From: Polyangia bacterium
Lineage (GTDB): Bacteria; Myxococcota_A; Polyangia; Fen-1088
Direction: 5' to 3'
DNA length: 64,000 nucleotides
Assembly (NCBI GenBank): GCA_036268875.1
Contig: DATATI010000079.1
Coordinates: forward strand, 186,001 to 250,000
Under the pieces are notes generated by a model. It made no database searches and had not been told where the DNA came from. It worked only from the letters and a program-made list of their open reading frames with translations. Both the position numbers and the translations under genes were made by a program. Position 1 is the first letter of the stretch. Every line of letters begins with the position of its first letter. Positions 9,301 to 18,409 of the stretch are shown here, piece after piece.

Positions 9301-12300
9301 GCTGAGCACGGAACAGGCCGACACGGTGGCCTTGCTGGGCCGCCTGGGCACGCTGCGCGAACAACGTCTGGGCGACGCCGGCGGTGCGGTGGACATTTAC
9401 CGCCAGATTTTGCAGGTCGAACCCGAGCACCCGCCCACGCTGGCCGCCCTGGAGCGCGTCCTGCCCGATCCGGAGCACGAGCTGACCGTCGCCGAGTTGC
9501 TGGAGCCCATTTACAAGATTCGCGGCGACTGGCCGCGCTTGATCGCGGTCTATGAAATCGAGGCCCGCCATGCCGCGGAGCCCGAGGAGCGGATCGCTCT
9601 TTACAAGCAAATCGCCGACGGATACGAGGTCGGCCTGGACGACCCGGAGCACGCCTACGAGGCGCTGGCCCGGGCGCTGAAGGAGGATCCGCAGAGCGCG
9701 GACATTCAAAGCACCATCGAACGGCTGGCCCGGGCGCTGGGCAAGCTGGACGATCTGGTGGCTCACTACGGGCGCCTGGTAGCGTCGGTCAACGATCCGA
9801 CGCTGCAGAACGCGCTTTATCACAAGATCGCCCGCCTCTGCGAAACCGAGCTGGGGCAAGACCAGCAGGCGGCGGCGGCGTACGCGGCGGCGCTGGAAGT
9901 GTCGCCCCGCGATCTGTCGGCGGCCAACGCGCTGGAGCAGCTTTACCTGCGCCGCGGCGACTACGCGAACCTGGTGGTGCTGCTGCTGCGCAAGGCAGAG
10001 ATCGTCGAGCGGCCCGAACAGAAGAAAGAGCTCTACTACAAGGCGGCTCAGCTTTACGAAGAGGTTCTGGAAGACATGGAGCGGGCGATCGGCGTTTACC
10101 GGCAAACGCTGACCGTCGACGAATCCGACGCCGTCGCGCTGGATCACCTGGAACGGCTGTACCTTCGTCTCGGACGCTGGGAGGACCTCAAGCACGTTTA
10201 CGCCAAGAAGGCGGAGCTGGCACAGACGCCGCAGCAGAAGAAGCAGATGCTGTTCGTGCTGGGTCAGGTTTACGACCGCGAGCTGCGCGATCCGGACCGG
10301 GCGATCGAGACTTACACGTCGATCATGGATTTGGATCCGGACGACTTCGACGCCGCCCAAGCGCTGGATCGCCTTTATCTGCAGACGCAGCGTTGGTATG
10401 ACCTTTTGGCGGTGCTGGAGCGCCAGACCGAGCTGGCGCCGTCGCCGGCCGAGGTGGCGTCGCTGCGCCATCGCATCGGCGAGCTATGGCGCGTGCACCT
10501 GAAAGACCTGACGCGCGCCGTGGAGGCCTATCGCCAGGTCCTGCAAATGGATCCTGGCCACGAGCAGACGCTGCGCGCGCTCGAAGAATTGATGGCCGGC
10601 CGCGAGGAGCCGGTGCTGGCGGCGGCGGTGCTGGAGCCGATCTACGAGAGCGCCGGCGAGTGGGATCGGGTGATCGCCGTCTACGAGGTCATGCAGGCCA
10701 ACAGCGAAGAAGCGCCTCGGCGGGTCGAGCTGCTCTCGCGCATCGCCGAGCTGGAAGAGCGCCGGCTGTCGCACCAGAACGCGGCGTTCGAAGCGTACGG
10801 GCGTGCGCTGCACGTTGATCCCTCGAACCAGGACGTGCTGTCGCACTTGCAACGATTGGCCGGTGAGACCGGACACTGGCCGAAGCTGGCGGCGCTGTAC
10901 TCGTCAGAGCTGGAGAAGATCGAGGACACCCGACGCCAGGTCGACATGCTGCTGCGTCTGGCGGCGGTCTATGAAGAAGAGACCGGTCAGGTCGACGAGG
11001 CCATCGACACCTATCGTCGGGTGGTCGAGGCCGAGCCCGACAACAGGCAGGCGTTGACCTCGCTGGATCGGTTGTACACGCGCGGTCAGCAATGGGAGCA
11101 GCTGGCCGAGGTGGTGCGGCGCGAGATCCGCATCGCAGCCACCGACCAGGACATCGTGGCGCTGACCTTCCGGCTGGCGCAGATCTACGAGCTGGCCCTT
11201 TCCGATCTGCCGAAGGCCATCGAAGCCTACCGCGACATCCTGACGGCTGATCCGGCGCACGGCGAGACGCGCGCGGCCCTGGAACGGATGTTCATGGGCG
11301 GCACGATGCAGTTCGAGATCGCCGAGGTCCTGGAGCCGCTTTATCGCGGTTCTGAAGAGTGGGAAAAGCTGCACCAGATCTACGAGGTTCAGCTGTCGCG
11401 CATCACCGACGTCGAAGAGCGCCAGAGCCTGCTGCGACGCTTGGCGGAGATCGCCGAGCAAAAGCTGGTCGATCAGGTCGCCGCCTTCGAGTGGTGGTCG
11501 CAAGCCGTGCGCGAGAACCCGGCGTCCGAGCAGGCGCTGGACGAATTGCTGCGCCTGGTGCGGTCGACGCATCAGTGGGACGCCTATGTGGCGACGATGT
11601 CGCAAGCGGCGTCGCCGGATCGTCCGCCGCGCGTGCGGCGTGACGTGCTGCTGCGCTTGGCGACGACGTTCGAGAGCGACCTTGGCGATCTGGAACGCGC
11701 CGAGCGGGCCCTCGTGCAGGTGCTGACCGAGAATCACGGTGACGTCGGCGCGCTGGCCTCGCTGGATCGCATCTACGACGCGCAGGGGATGTACGAGAAC
11801 CTGGCCAACGTTCTTAAGCAGCGCATCGCCGTCACCGACGACGGCGACGAGCTGGTGCCGCTGCACCTGCGTCTCGGTCGGGTGTTCGCCGACGCGCTGG
11901 AAGACACGGAAGGGGCCATTGGCAGTTACCTGGCGGTGCTGGAACACCAGCCGCGCGCTCGCGAGGCGCTGGAGGCGCTGGAGCGGCTTTACTTCCGCAC
12001 CGAACGCTGGTCCGAGCTTTACGGCGTCTACGAAAAGCTGGTCAGCGTGGCCGACGACGAAGCGACGGTCGCTTCCTGTTACGCGTGCATGGCCAAGCTG
12101 GCGGCGGAAGCCCTGGGCCAGCGGGCGCGCGCCGTCGAGCTGTGGGGCAAGGTGCTGGAGCTGCGTGGTCCCGACCCGACCGCGCTGGCCGGCCTGGCTG
12201 ACCTGCACGAGGCCGCGCAAGAGTGGCGCGAGCTGACCGAGGTGCTGGAGCGTCAGGTGGCGGCCACGCCCGATCCGGAAGCGAAGATTCCCATCTACAA

Positions 12301-15300
12301 GCGCCTCGGCCGCATCTGGGGCGAAAAGCTCGGGCGCGAGCGCAATTCGCTGGAGAGCTGGCAGAAAGTCCTGGAGCTGGATCCGCAGGACGCGGACGCC
12401 CTGCGCGCCATCGCGGCGAATTACCGTAGCGCCGGCGCCTGGGAAGAATTGTCGCAAGCGTTGCGGCGGCTGATCCAGGTCGGGCAGCTGGGCGGCAGCG
12501 GCATCGAGCCGGGCGAGTTGATGGAGCTTTACGCCCAGCTTGGCGAGCTGGAAGGCGACACCTTGATGCGCACCCAGGACGCCATCGATGCGTGGCGCGA
12601 GGTGCTGGAGATCGACGCGCATGACTTCCGCGCGCTGGCCGCGCTGGAAAAGCTGTTCATGCAGGAGGCGCGCTGGGAAGAGAGCGTCGACATCCTGGAG
12701 CGGCGCGCGCAGGCGCTGCAGAACCCCGCCGAGCAGGTGGACGTCCTCATGCAGGCGGCCAGCTTGTGGGCCGACAAGATCGGCGACGGCGGCTCGGCGG
12801 CGCAGGTGTACGAGCGCGTGCTGCAGCTGGATCCGGCGAACCTGCTGGCGTCGCAGGAGCTGGAGCAGCTTTACCGCCAGCGCAAGAGCTGGGTGAAGCT
12901 GATCGATCTGTTGCTGGCCCGCACGGAGTTCGTCGGCGACGCGCCGGCGCGCATCACTCTGCTGACCCAGGTGGCGGAGATCTACGAGCAGCAGCTCGGC
13001 GATCGCGACAGCGCGTTCGTCACGTTGCAGGCGGCGTTTCGCGAGGATTACTCCAACGACCACGTGGCCAAGGAGCTGGAACGTCTGGCCACGGCGACCG
13101 ACAAGTGGAACGACCTCATCACCGACTACACCCAGGTCGTCCAGGGGATCACCGAGACCAAACAAGCGGCGGATCTATGGGTGAAGATCGCCCGCTGGTA
13201 CGATTCGGCGCTGGGACACGTCGATTACGCCATCGCCTCGGCGCAGCAGGCGTTGCAGCTGGATGCGGTGCACGTCGGCGCGTTGCACGCGTTGGAGGAT
13301 TTCTACCGCAAGCAGAAACGCTGGCCCGATCTGGTGTCGGCGCTGGCCCGCCACGCCGAGGTGGAACCGGAGCCGACCCGCCGCGTGGACATCCTGCTGC
13401 AACTGGCGGACACCTACGAAACCCAGATCGGCGACGCCGCGCAGGCGATGTACGCGTACCAACGCGCGCTGGACGGCGATGAGCGCTGCATCGACGCGAT
13501 CAACGCCCTGGAACGTTTGTACCGGCGCACGCAGGCCTGGGATCGCCTGGTCGACGTGCTGGCCAAGAAGTCGCAGGTGGTCGACGACACCGAACTGGCG
13601 GTGCGGCTGAAGCTGCAAGTCGGCGAGCTGTGGGAGGATCGCCTGGGCGACAACGATCGTGCGGTCGACGCCTATAAAGAGGTGTTGATGGTCGACGCCC
13701 AGAATCCGGCGGCGTTGAAGGCGCTGGATTCGCTGTACCAGAAGACCGGGCGGATGGAGGACTACCTCGAGAACCTCGAGCACCAGCTGGAGATCTCGTC
13801 TCCCGAGCCGGAAGGCGAGCGCGCGGAGATTTACCAGCGCATGGCCACGGTGTGGGAAGAGCAGTTCGGCAAGCCCGATCGCGCCGCCGACGTGCTGGAG
13901 AAGATCCTGCTCATCGACGATCGCAACCAGAAGGCGTACCGCGATCTCGAGCGCATCTACCGGCAAGAGCGCAAGTGGGAAGCGCTGGTCGACACCTACC
14001 GCAAGCACATCCTGGTCACCAACGACACCAACGAGCGCATCGAGATCTATTCGAAGATGGGGCGGGTCTATGAACAGGACCTGCGCGATCTGGAACGCGC
14101 CATCGAGGCCTATAGCGACGTCCTGAACATCGACGCCGACCACGCCGAGGCCCTGTCCGGTCAGGCGCGTTTGTACGAGGAGACCGAGCGCTGGGACCTG
14201 GCGGTCGAGTCGATGCGGAAGCTCATCAGCCGCGCGACTGAACCCAAGCAAAAGGTCGATCTGAACTACCGCCTCGGACGCATCTTCGACGAGCACATGA
14301 AGGATCCGGAGCCCGCCCAGGAATACCTGGTCGAGGCGCTGTCGCTGGATCCGACGCACGTGCCGTCGATGTTGTCGCTGCTGGGCATTTACAAGCGGCG
14401 CGGCGATTGGCTGAAGGCGGCGCAGCTGATGGTGCGGGCCGAGGCCAACACCATCAACCCGCTGGAGAAGACGCGCCTGCTTTACGACGGCGGCAAGATC
14501 TTCCAAGACAAACTAGCCGACGAGGCGCAGGCGGCGACGCTGTTCGCCCGCGTCCTGCAACTGGATCCCGAGCACGTCGAGGCGGCCGAGCCGCTGTCCG
14601 AGATCTACTTTCGGCGCGAGGAGTGGGCGCCGCTGGTGCCGATCCTCGAAATGCTGGCGCGCAAGGCCGATCGCAAGACCAACCGCGAACTGACGCTGCT
14701 TTATCACCGCCTGGCCAAGGCCACCGATCGGCTGGGCGATAACGACAAGGCCATCAAGTACTACAAGCAGTCGTACGATCTCGATTCGACGTACCTGCCG
14801 ACGCTGGTGGATCGGGCGGCGCTGCTGTACCGCCTGGAACACTGGGACGACGCCTTCCGCATCTACCAGACCATCCTGGTTCACCACCGGGACGCGCAGA
14901 AGGACGACGAGATCGTCGACATCTTCTTCCGCCTGGGCCGCATCAAGCTGAAGCTGGGCGAGCGCACCAAAGCGGTGAATATGTTCGAGAAGGCGCTGGA
15001 GATTCAGCCTGGGCACAGGCAAACCTTGGGCGCGCTGACCGACCTTTACACCGACGCCGGTGACTTCGAGGCGGTGATCAAACAGAAGCGCGCGTTGCTG
15101 TCATCGCCAGCCACTGACAGCGACGAGAAGTTCAATTTGTCCGAGCAGATCGCCCAGATCTACAAAGACAAACTGAACAACCCGCAAAAGGCCATCGCCG
15201 CGCACCTGGAAGCGCTGAACCACAAGCCGACCGATCGTCAGCTTTTGCACAACCTCCTCGACCTCTTCAGCGACACCAAGCAGTGGAAGAAGGCGATGGA

Positions 15301-16792
15301 GATCTTGATGAAGCTGGCCGAGCTTGAGGACGGCAAGCTGAAGGCGCGGTACCTGGTGGCGGCCGGCAACATCGCCAACTACGAGCTGCACTCGACCGAC
15401 GACGCGGTCGAGCTTTACAACCAAGCGCTGGATCATGACCCCGACGACCTGAAGGCGTTCGAGCGCATCGACAAGATCATGACTGCCAAGAAGGATTGGC
15501 AGAACCAGGAGCGCAACTACCGCAAGATGATCAAGCGCATCGGGCAGGATCCGCCGGCCGACAAGAAGCCGACGCAGATCGCCTTGTGGCACGCCTTGGG
15601 CGAGATCTATCGCTCGCGCCAGAAGAACTACAAGGCGGCGGTGGCGGCCTTCGAGGTGTGCGTGCAGCTGGACCCGACCGCGATGGCGCGGCACCAGATC
15701 CTGGCCGAGCTTTACCAGCTGTCAGGCCCTGACACGTACGACAAGGCCGTCCAGGAATACCGGCACCTTGTGCGGTCAACGGACGACTTCGGCCAGATGA
15801 CCGTGCACATGAAGACGCTGCGCCGATTGTTTGTGGACATGCGGCAGTACGACCGCGCCTGGTGCGTGACGGCCGCCCTGGTGTTCCTGCGCAAGGCCGA
15901 TCCCGAGGAGCAACAGTTCTTCGAGCAGTACCGGGCCAAGGGCTTTGTGCGGGCCAAGGCCCGCCTGACCGAAGAGCTGTGGGTGAAGAACGTCTATCAC
16001 CCCAATGAAGACCGCTATATCTCGCACGTGTTCGCCACCGTCAGTCAGGGCGTGGCGTCGCTGCGGGCGCGTGAGCACAAAGAGTGGGGGCTCAAGCGCA
16101 AGGACAGGCGCGACGTCACCACCGACCAGCTCCTGTTCAGCAAGGTCTTCAACTATGTCAATCAGGTGCTCGGCGTGCCGCAGCCGGAGCTGTACCTGCG
16201 GCCGGAGATCCCCGGCGAGATCGACATGGCCAACGCGCGCGAGAAGAATCACATGATTCCTTCGTTCGTCATCGGCGCCAGCCTGCTGCAAGGGCGGCCA
16301 GAGAAGGAGCTCGCGTACGTCATCGGCAAGAAGCTGACCATGATGCGGCCGGATCACTTCGTGCGCTGGCCGATGGTGGTGCCGACCACCGCCGAGCTGA
16401 AGGTGGTGTTCCTGGCAGCGCTGCGCCTGGTGCAGCCGAAGTTCGAGGTGCGGGCCGACATGCAGCAGCCGGTGGGCCAGTATGTCGATCACCTGCGCAA
16501 GGTGATCCCGCCGCAGAACATGGAGCAGCTGGGCGTGGTGGTGCAGCGCTTTATTGCCGCCAAGGGCGAGGCCGATCTGCACAAGTGGTCGAACGCGGTG
16601 GACATGACGTCGACGCGCGCCGGTTACCTGATGTGCAACGATCTCGAGGTGGCCGTCCGCCTGGTGCAGTCCGAACCGGTGACCGTCGGCGTGGTCGAAC
16701 CGAAGGAGAAGATCAAGGACCTCATCAACTGGTCCATCTCCGACGAGTACTTCACGCTGCGCGAGCACCTCGGTCTTGTGATTGGTCAATAA
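6302..16792 (+). CDS. gltI: Giant TPR protein, GltI/AgmK-like
   Basis: 3,496 aa in one uninterrupted frame. GTG 6302 follows a purine-rich GGAGGGG at about 6289-6295. There is no signal peptide or membrane segment, so it is probably cytoplasmic. From about residue 45 to 3,100 it is built of units of about 72 residues, each two TPR-like helical hairpins with the pattern W..L...L at the front and A...LDRLY/LERLY at the end; roughly 40 units fit. Four variant units carry LEPIY or LEPLY. Residues about 3,220-3,496 are not TPR and resemble a degenerate M48 metallopeptidase (see findings). Size, repeat content and position match GltI/AgmK, about 3,800 aa in M. xanthus and needed for gliding. The cluster member GltJ is not found downstream; an RNase Y-like gene follows after 18 bp. 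Confidence 0.8.
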   Translation: MDQQSKQGSEPGKDAKRKKDAEDGVPSGGNGSHNGQDDFPPELATQATAALEAEKLSVEKGIDAWKKLVASSPGAWAPRRELARVYRKAERWNAFVEVMKDAVDKANWSKPEDKIPVLFEMIEIYRDRLKLDVMVVNAFNQILNIQPANVTASDALATQYENMKRWPDLISLLRKKAGVVTEPEEKVALHLRVANLFLEKFSNQAEAIKSFEVILDLAPENPEALSFLKQMYEKRRDWDKLVAIHQREIEKIADADSRKMRRIEVAKLASEKLKKPGISIDLWRRVLADDPDNAEALGELEKLFEREKAWGDLGDVLQKQVDVLSDPAKKAAILVKLGVLYTEKVQDTARAVSSWQALLAVEPENRRAQDALKKLYLQQKDWNALEGFYASQGKWDELVRVLERQSEAEDDPARVGLWNKVGELYRDRLTKPDRAQKAFEKALQLDSQNLVAAEALIPLYLKTKDVRHLADALMVQLGHTSNFDQRQERMQALQELLEGEAGEKASALRITLQAFKENPTGEWALETSRRLAVACNGWALLVEAYEAALPAVKAPKARLAVLSTLAAAYEKELGNPEAAIERNQTILEIAAKDPTAVEALERLYIVTGRFSDLLAIYDKKLELAKTADEQLEIRFKLAGLYEEEIRQPEKAIELYKAILKQSPTELQALSALDRLYVSLGRWKDLSATLLTEIDLTTDMSAIAELKFRHGGLLEKHLKDAAGAVSAYKEALALEPGHASAKTALQAYLSHPQLQMAAVDVLEPIYERSDDAARLVEVQRIRLNQEKNAGKRGTLLLRIGGLEAKLGNAEQAWDAYAKAVSENPELTPAREALENLATILDNWPALVALYEAALASKQKLPPPLERELLLVVAVAYDEKLDRSEKAVEYFRRAQTIKPQDASALVALERLYTRTERWPDLIDTLNKKAQLVTEAAERTQIRTRIATVWEEMLGNAGDAIAAWNVVLKDNADNVHALRALDRLYLQRGSFRELADNLQRQLALSTEQADTVALLGRLGTLREQRLGDAGGAVDIYRQILQVEPEHPPTLAALERVLPDPEHELTVAELLEPIYKIRGDWPRLIAVYEIEARHAAEPEERIALYKQIADGYEVGLDDPEHAYEALARALKEDPQSADIQSTIERLARALGKLDDLVAHYGRLVASVNDPTLQNALYHKIARLCETELGQDQQAAAAYAAALEVSPRDLSAANALEQLYLRRGDYANLVVLLLRKAEIVERPEQKKELYYKAAQLYEEVLEDMERAIGVYRQTLTVDESDAVALDHLERLYLRLGRWEDLKHVYAKKAELAQTPQQKKQMLFVLGQVYDRELRDPDRAIETYTSIMDLDPDDFDAAQALDRLYLQTQRWYDLLAVLERQTELAPSPAEVASLRHRIGELWRVHLKDLTRAVEAYRQVLQMDPGHEQTLRALEELMAGREEPVLAAAVLEPIYESAGEWDRVIAVYEVMQANSEEAPRRVELLSRIAELEERRLSHQNAAFEAYGRALHVDPSNQDVLSHLQRLAGETGHWPKLAALYSSELEKIEDTRRQVDMLLRLAAVYEEETGQVDEAIDTYRRVVEAEPDNRQALTSLDRLYTRGQQWEQLAEVVRREIRIAATDQDIVALTFRLAQIYELALSDLPKAIEAYRDILTADPAHGETRAALERMFMGGTMQFEIAEVLEPLYRGSEEWEKLHQIYEVQLSRITDVEERQSLLRRLAEIAEQKLVDQVAAFEWWSQAVRENPASEQALDELLRLVRSTHQWDAYVATMSQAASPDRPPRVRRDVLLRLATTFESDLGDLERAERALVQVLTENHGDVGALASLDRIYDAQGMYENLANVLKQRIAVTDDGDELVPLHLRLGRVFADALEDTEGAIGSYLAVLEHQPRAREALEALERLYFRTERWSELYGVYEKLVSVADDEATVASCYACMAKLAAEALGQRARAVELWGKVLELRGPDPTALAGLADLHEAAQEWRELTEVLERQVAATPDPEAKIPIYKRLGRIWGEKLGRERNSLESWQKVLELDPQDADALRAIAANYRSAGAWEELSQALRRLIQVGQLGGSGIEPGELMELYAQLGELEGDTLMRTQDAIDAWREVLEIDAHDFRALAALEKLFMQEARWEESVDILERRAQALQNPAEQVDVLMQAASLWADKIGDGGSAAQVYERVLQLDPANLLASQELEQLYRQRKSWVKLIDLLLARTEFVGDAPARITLLTQVAEIYEQQLGDRDSAFVTLQAAFREDYSNDHVAKELERLATATDKWNDLITDYTQVVQGITETKQAADLWVKIARWYDSALGHVDYAIASAQQALQLDAVHVGALHALEDFYRKQKRWPDLVSALARHAEVEPEPTRRVDILLQLADTYETQIGDAAQAMYAYQRALDGDERCIDAINALERLYRRTQAWDRLVDVLAKKSQVVDDTELAVRLKLQVGELWEDRLGDNDRAVDAYKEVLMVDAQNPAALKALDSLYQKTGRMEDYLENLEHQLEISSPEPEGERAEIYQRMATVWEEQFGKPDRAADVLEKILLIDDRNQKAYRDLERIYRQERKWEALVDTYRKHILVTNDTNERIEIYSKMGRVYEQDLRDLERAIEAYSDVLNIDADHAEALSGQARLYEETERWDLAVESMRKLISRATEPKQKVDLNYRLGRIFDEHMKDPEPAQEYLVEALSLDPTHVPSMLSLLGIYKRRGDWLKAAQLMVRAEANTINPLEKTRLLYDGGKIFQDKLADEAQAATLFARVLQLDPEHVEAAEPLSEIYFRREEWAPLVPILEMLARKADRKTNRELTLLYHRLAKATDRLGDNDKAIKYYKQSYDLDSTYLPTLVDRAALLYRLEHWDDAFRIYQTILVHHRDAQKDDEIVDIFFRLGRIKLKLGERTKAVNMFEKALEIQPGHRQTLGALTDLYTDAGDFEAVIKQKRALLSSPATDSDEKFNLSEQIAQIYKDKLNNPQKAIAAHLEALNHKPTDRQLLHNLLDLFSDTKQWKKAMEILMKLAELEDGKLKARYLVAAGNIANYELHSTDDAVELYNQALDHDPDDLKAFERIDKIMTAKKDWQNQERNYRKMIKRIGQDPPADKKPTQIALWHALGEIYRSRQKNYKAAVAAFEVCVQLDPTAMARHQILAELYQLSGPDTYDKAVQEYRHLVRSTDDFGQMTVHMKTLRRLFVDMRQYDRAWCVTAALVFLRKADPEEQQFFEQYRAKGFVRAKARLTEELWVKNVYHPNEDRYISHVFATVSQGVASLRAREHKEWGLKRKDRRDVTTDQLLFSKVFNYVNQVLGVPQPELYLRPEIPGEIDMANAREKNHMIPSFVIGASLLQGRPEKELAYVIGKKLTMMRPDHFVRWPMVVPTTAELKVVFLAALRLVQPKFEVRADMQQPVGQYVDHLRKVIPPQNMEQLGVVVQRFIAAKGEADLHKWSNAVDMTSTRAGYLMCNDLEVAVRLVQSEPVTVGVVEPKEKIKDLINWSISDEYFTLREHLGLVIGQ

Positions 16793-16810
16793 AGGGTCGT
16801 CCGGCGCCGC

Positions 16811-18382
16811 ATGTCTTTGGGCCTGCTGATCGCGCTTGGACTGGCCTTCGTCGCGGCGGGCGTTCTGCTGGGCCGGTTGGTGGCGCGGCGGCGGGCGGAG
16901 GCGTGGTCGGCGGGGGTGCGGCAGGTCTCGCAGGCCATCGCGGCAGCGGCGGCCACCGAGCGGGCAGAGATCTTGCGCACCGCCGAGATCTCCGCGCGTG
17001 ATGAAGCGCGCGGCTTGGGCGCGGCCTTCGAGACGTTCTGCCAGGTGCGCGAGGCCGAGCTGGCGACGGCACAAGCGCGCGTCGGCAAGCGGGTTGAAGA
17101 CCAGGCGGCGCGCACCGCCCAGATCGCGACCAGCCGTCAGGGCCAGGGCGAAGCCAAGGCCCGCGCTGAAGCGCGCGAGAAGGAAGCAGGGATCTCACGC
17201 GGCGAAGCCACCGCGCACGCCCGGGCCGCCCACGCCGCGCTGGAACAGCGGGCCGGCGAAACCAAAGCGGCGCTGCGCGCGGCGCTGGTGGACAGCGAAC
17301 TCGAGGACACCCGCCTCGTCGCCGCTCAGTCGTTGCGCGCCGTCGATCAAGTCCCTCCCGATGAACGCGCGCGCGACGCCCAGCGCATCATGGGCATCGC
17401 GGTGGGCCGCTTTTCCGGCCACTATCTGACCGAGCGTTTGCTGTCCACCATCCCGCTTCCCGTCGGTCCGGCGGCCGAGGCGATGGTGGGGCCCGACGAG
17501 GCGAACCTGCGGGCCATCGAATCGGTGGCGGGCGTGAAGCTGTCGCTGCTGGAATCGCGCGACGCCATTCGCTTGGAGGGCCTCGATGGCGTGGGGCGCG
17601 AGGTGGCGCGGCGCTGTCTTGGCCGCATGAGCCGCGCTCCCGTCGGAACGGTGATCGAAGCGGGGCGCGTCGCCGAAACCGCGCGCGAGATTGCCGTCCA
17701 CCTGGACCGTGAGCTTTTTGATCTGGGTCGCCGCGCCTTCGCCGATCTGGAAATTCCGGCAGCCCACGCCGAGATCGTCAAGCTGGTCGGCCGACTCAAT
17801 TACCGCACCAGCTTCACCCAGAACCAGTGGAAGCACGCCGTCGAGGCGGCGTTCCTGTGCGGGATGATGGCGGAGGAACTGGATCTGGATATCAAGCTGG
17901 CCCGCCGGGCTGCCCTGATGCACGACATCGGCAAGGCCTTGACGCACGAGCTCGATGGGTCGCACGCGGTGATCGGCGCCGACTATGCGCGCCGGCTGGG
18001 CGAGCAAGAGCTGGTGGCGAATGCCATCGGCGCCCATCACACCGACGAGCCTTTCAACAGCCCCTACGCCTATCTGGTCGCGGCGGCCGACGCCATGTCC
18101 GGCGCCCGCCCGGGGGCCCGTCGCCAGATGGAGGACAACTACGTCGCTCGCCTGGACGATCTGCAGCGCATCACCCGCGGTTTTCGCGGCATCGAGGAAG
18201 CCTTCGCCGTGCAGGGCGGCCGCGAGGTGCGCATCTACGTCAAGGAAGACAACGTCGACGATATGGGCGCGGTGAATCTGTCCGCCGAGGTGGCCAAGAA
18301 AATCTCGGCGGAGATGACCTTCCCCGGCCAGATTCGCGTCACCGTCATCCGCGAGTTCAAGGCCATCGAAACCGCGAACTGA
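16811..18382 (+). CDS. RNase Y-like membrane-anchored KH-HD protein
   Basis: 523 aa. The order of parts is that of RNase Y, the membrane-bound endoribonuclease that starts mRNA decay: an N-terminal membrane helix (about 3-22), a long Ala/Arg/Glu coiled coil (about 25-170), a KH-like region (about 215-290), and an HD domain with ALMHDIGKALTHELDGSH (His-Asp about 371-372), then AIGAHH and AADAMSGARPGARR. The C-terminus (MTFPGQIRVTVIREFKAIE) is close to the conserved RNase Y end. The KH loop reads GPDEANLR where RNase Y usually has GREGRNIR, so the GxxG signature is degraded and RNA binding may differ. It starts 18 bp after gltI and is probably co-transcribed with it. The HD catalytic residues look intact. 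Confidence 0.8.
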   Translation: MSLGLLIALGLAFVAAGVLLGRLVARRRAEAWSAGVRQVSQAIAAAAATERAEILRTAEISARDEARGLGAAFETFCQVREAELATAQARVGKRVEDQAARTAQIATSRQGQGEAKARAEAREKEAGISRGEATAHARAAHAALEQRAGETKAALRAALVDSELEDTRLVAAQSLRAVDQVPPDERARDAQRIMGIAVGRFSGHYLTERLLSTIPLPVGPAAEAMVGPDEANLRAIESVAGVKLSLLESRDAIRLEGLDGVGREVARRCLGRMSRAPVGTVIEAGRVAETAREIAVHLDRELFDLGRRAFADLEIPAAHAEIVKLVGRLNYRTSFTQNQWKHAVEAAFLCGMMAEELDLDIKLARRAALMHDIGKALTHELDGSHAVIGADYARRLGEQELVANAIGAHHTDEPFNSPYAYLVAAADAMSGARPGARRQMEDNYVARLDDLQRITRGFRGIEEAFAVQGGREVRIYVKEDNVDDMGAVNLSAEVAKKISAEMTFPGQIRVTVIREFKAIETAN

Positions 18383-18409
18383 AATGGGTAAACTCCCGGC
18401 GAGTCACCC

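Noticed and set aside
7070-14506. Long antisense frames opposite gltI (for example 7070-8428, 8435-10471, 10904-13165, 13175-14506)
   Set aside because: They share the strand opposite to an intact TPR protein, are rich in Arg, Gly, Leu, Val and Gln as expected from reverse reading of GC-biased codons, and have no domains or ribosome-binding sites.
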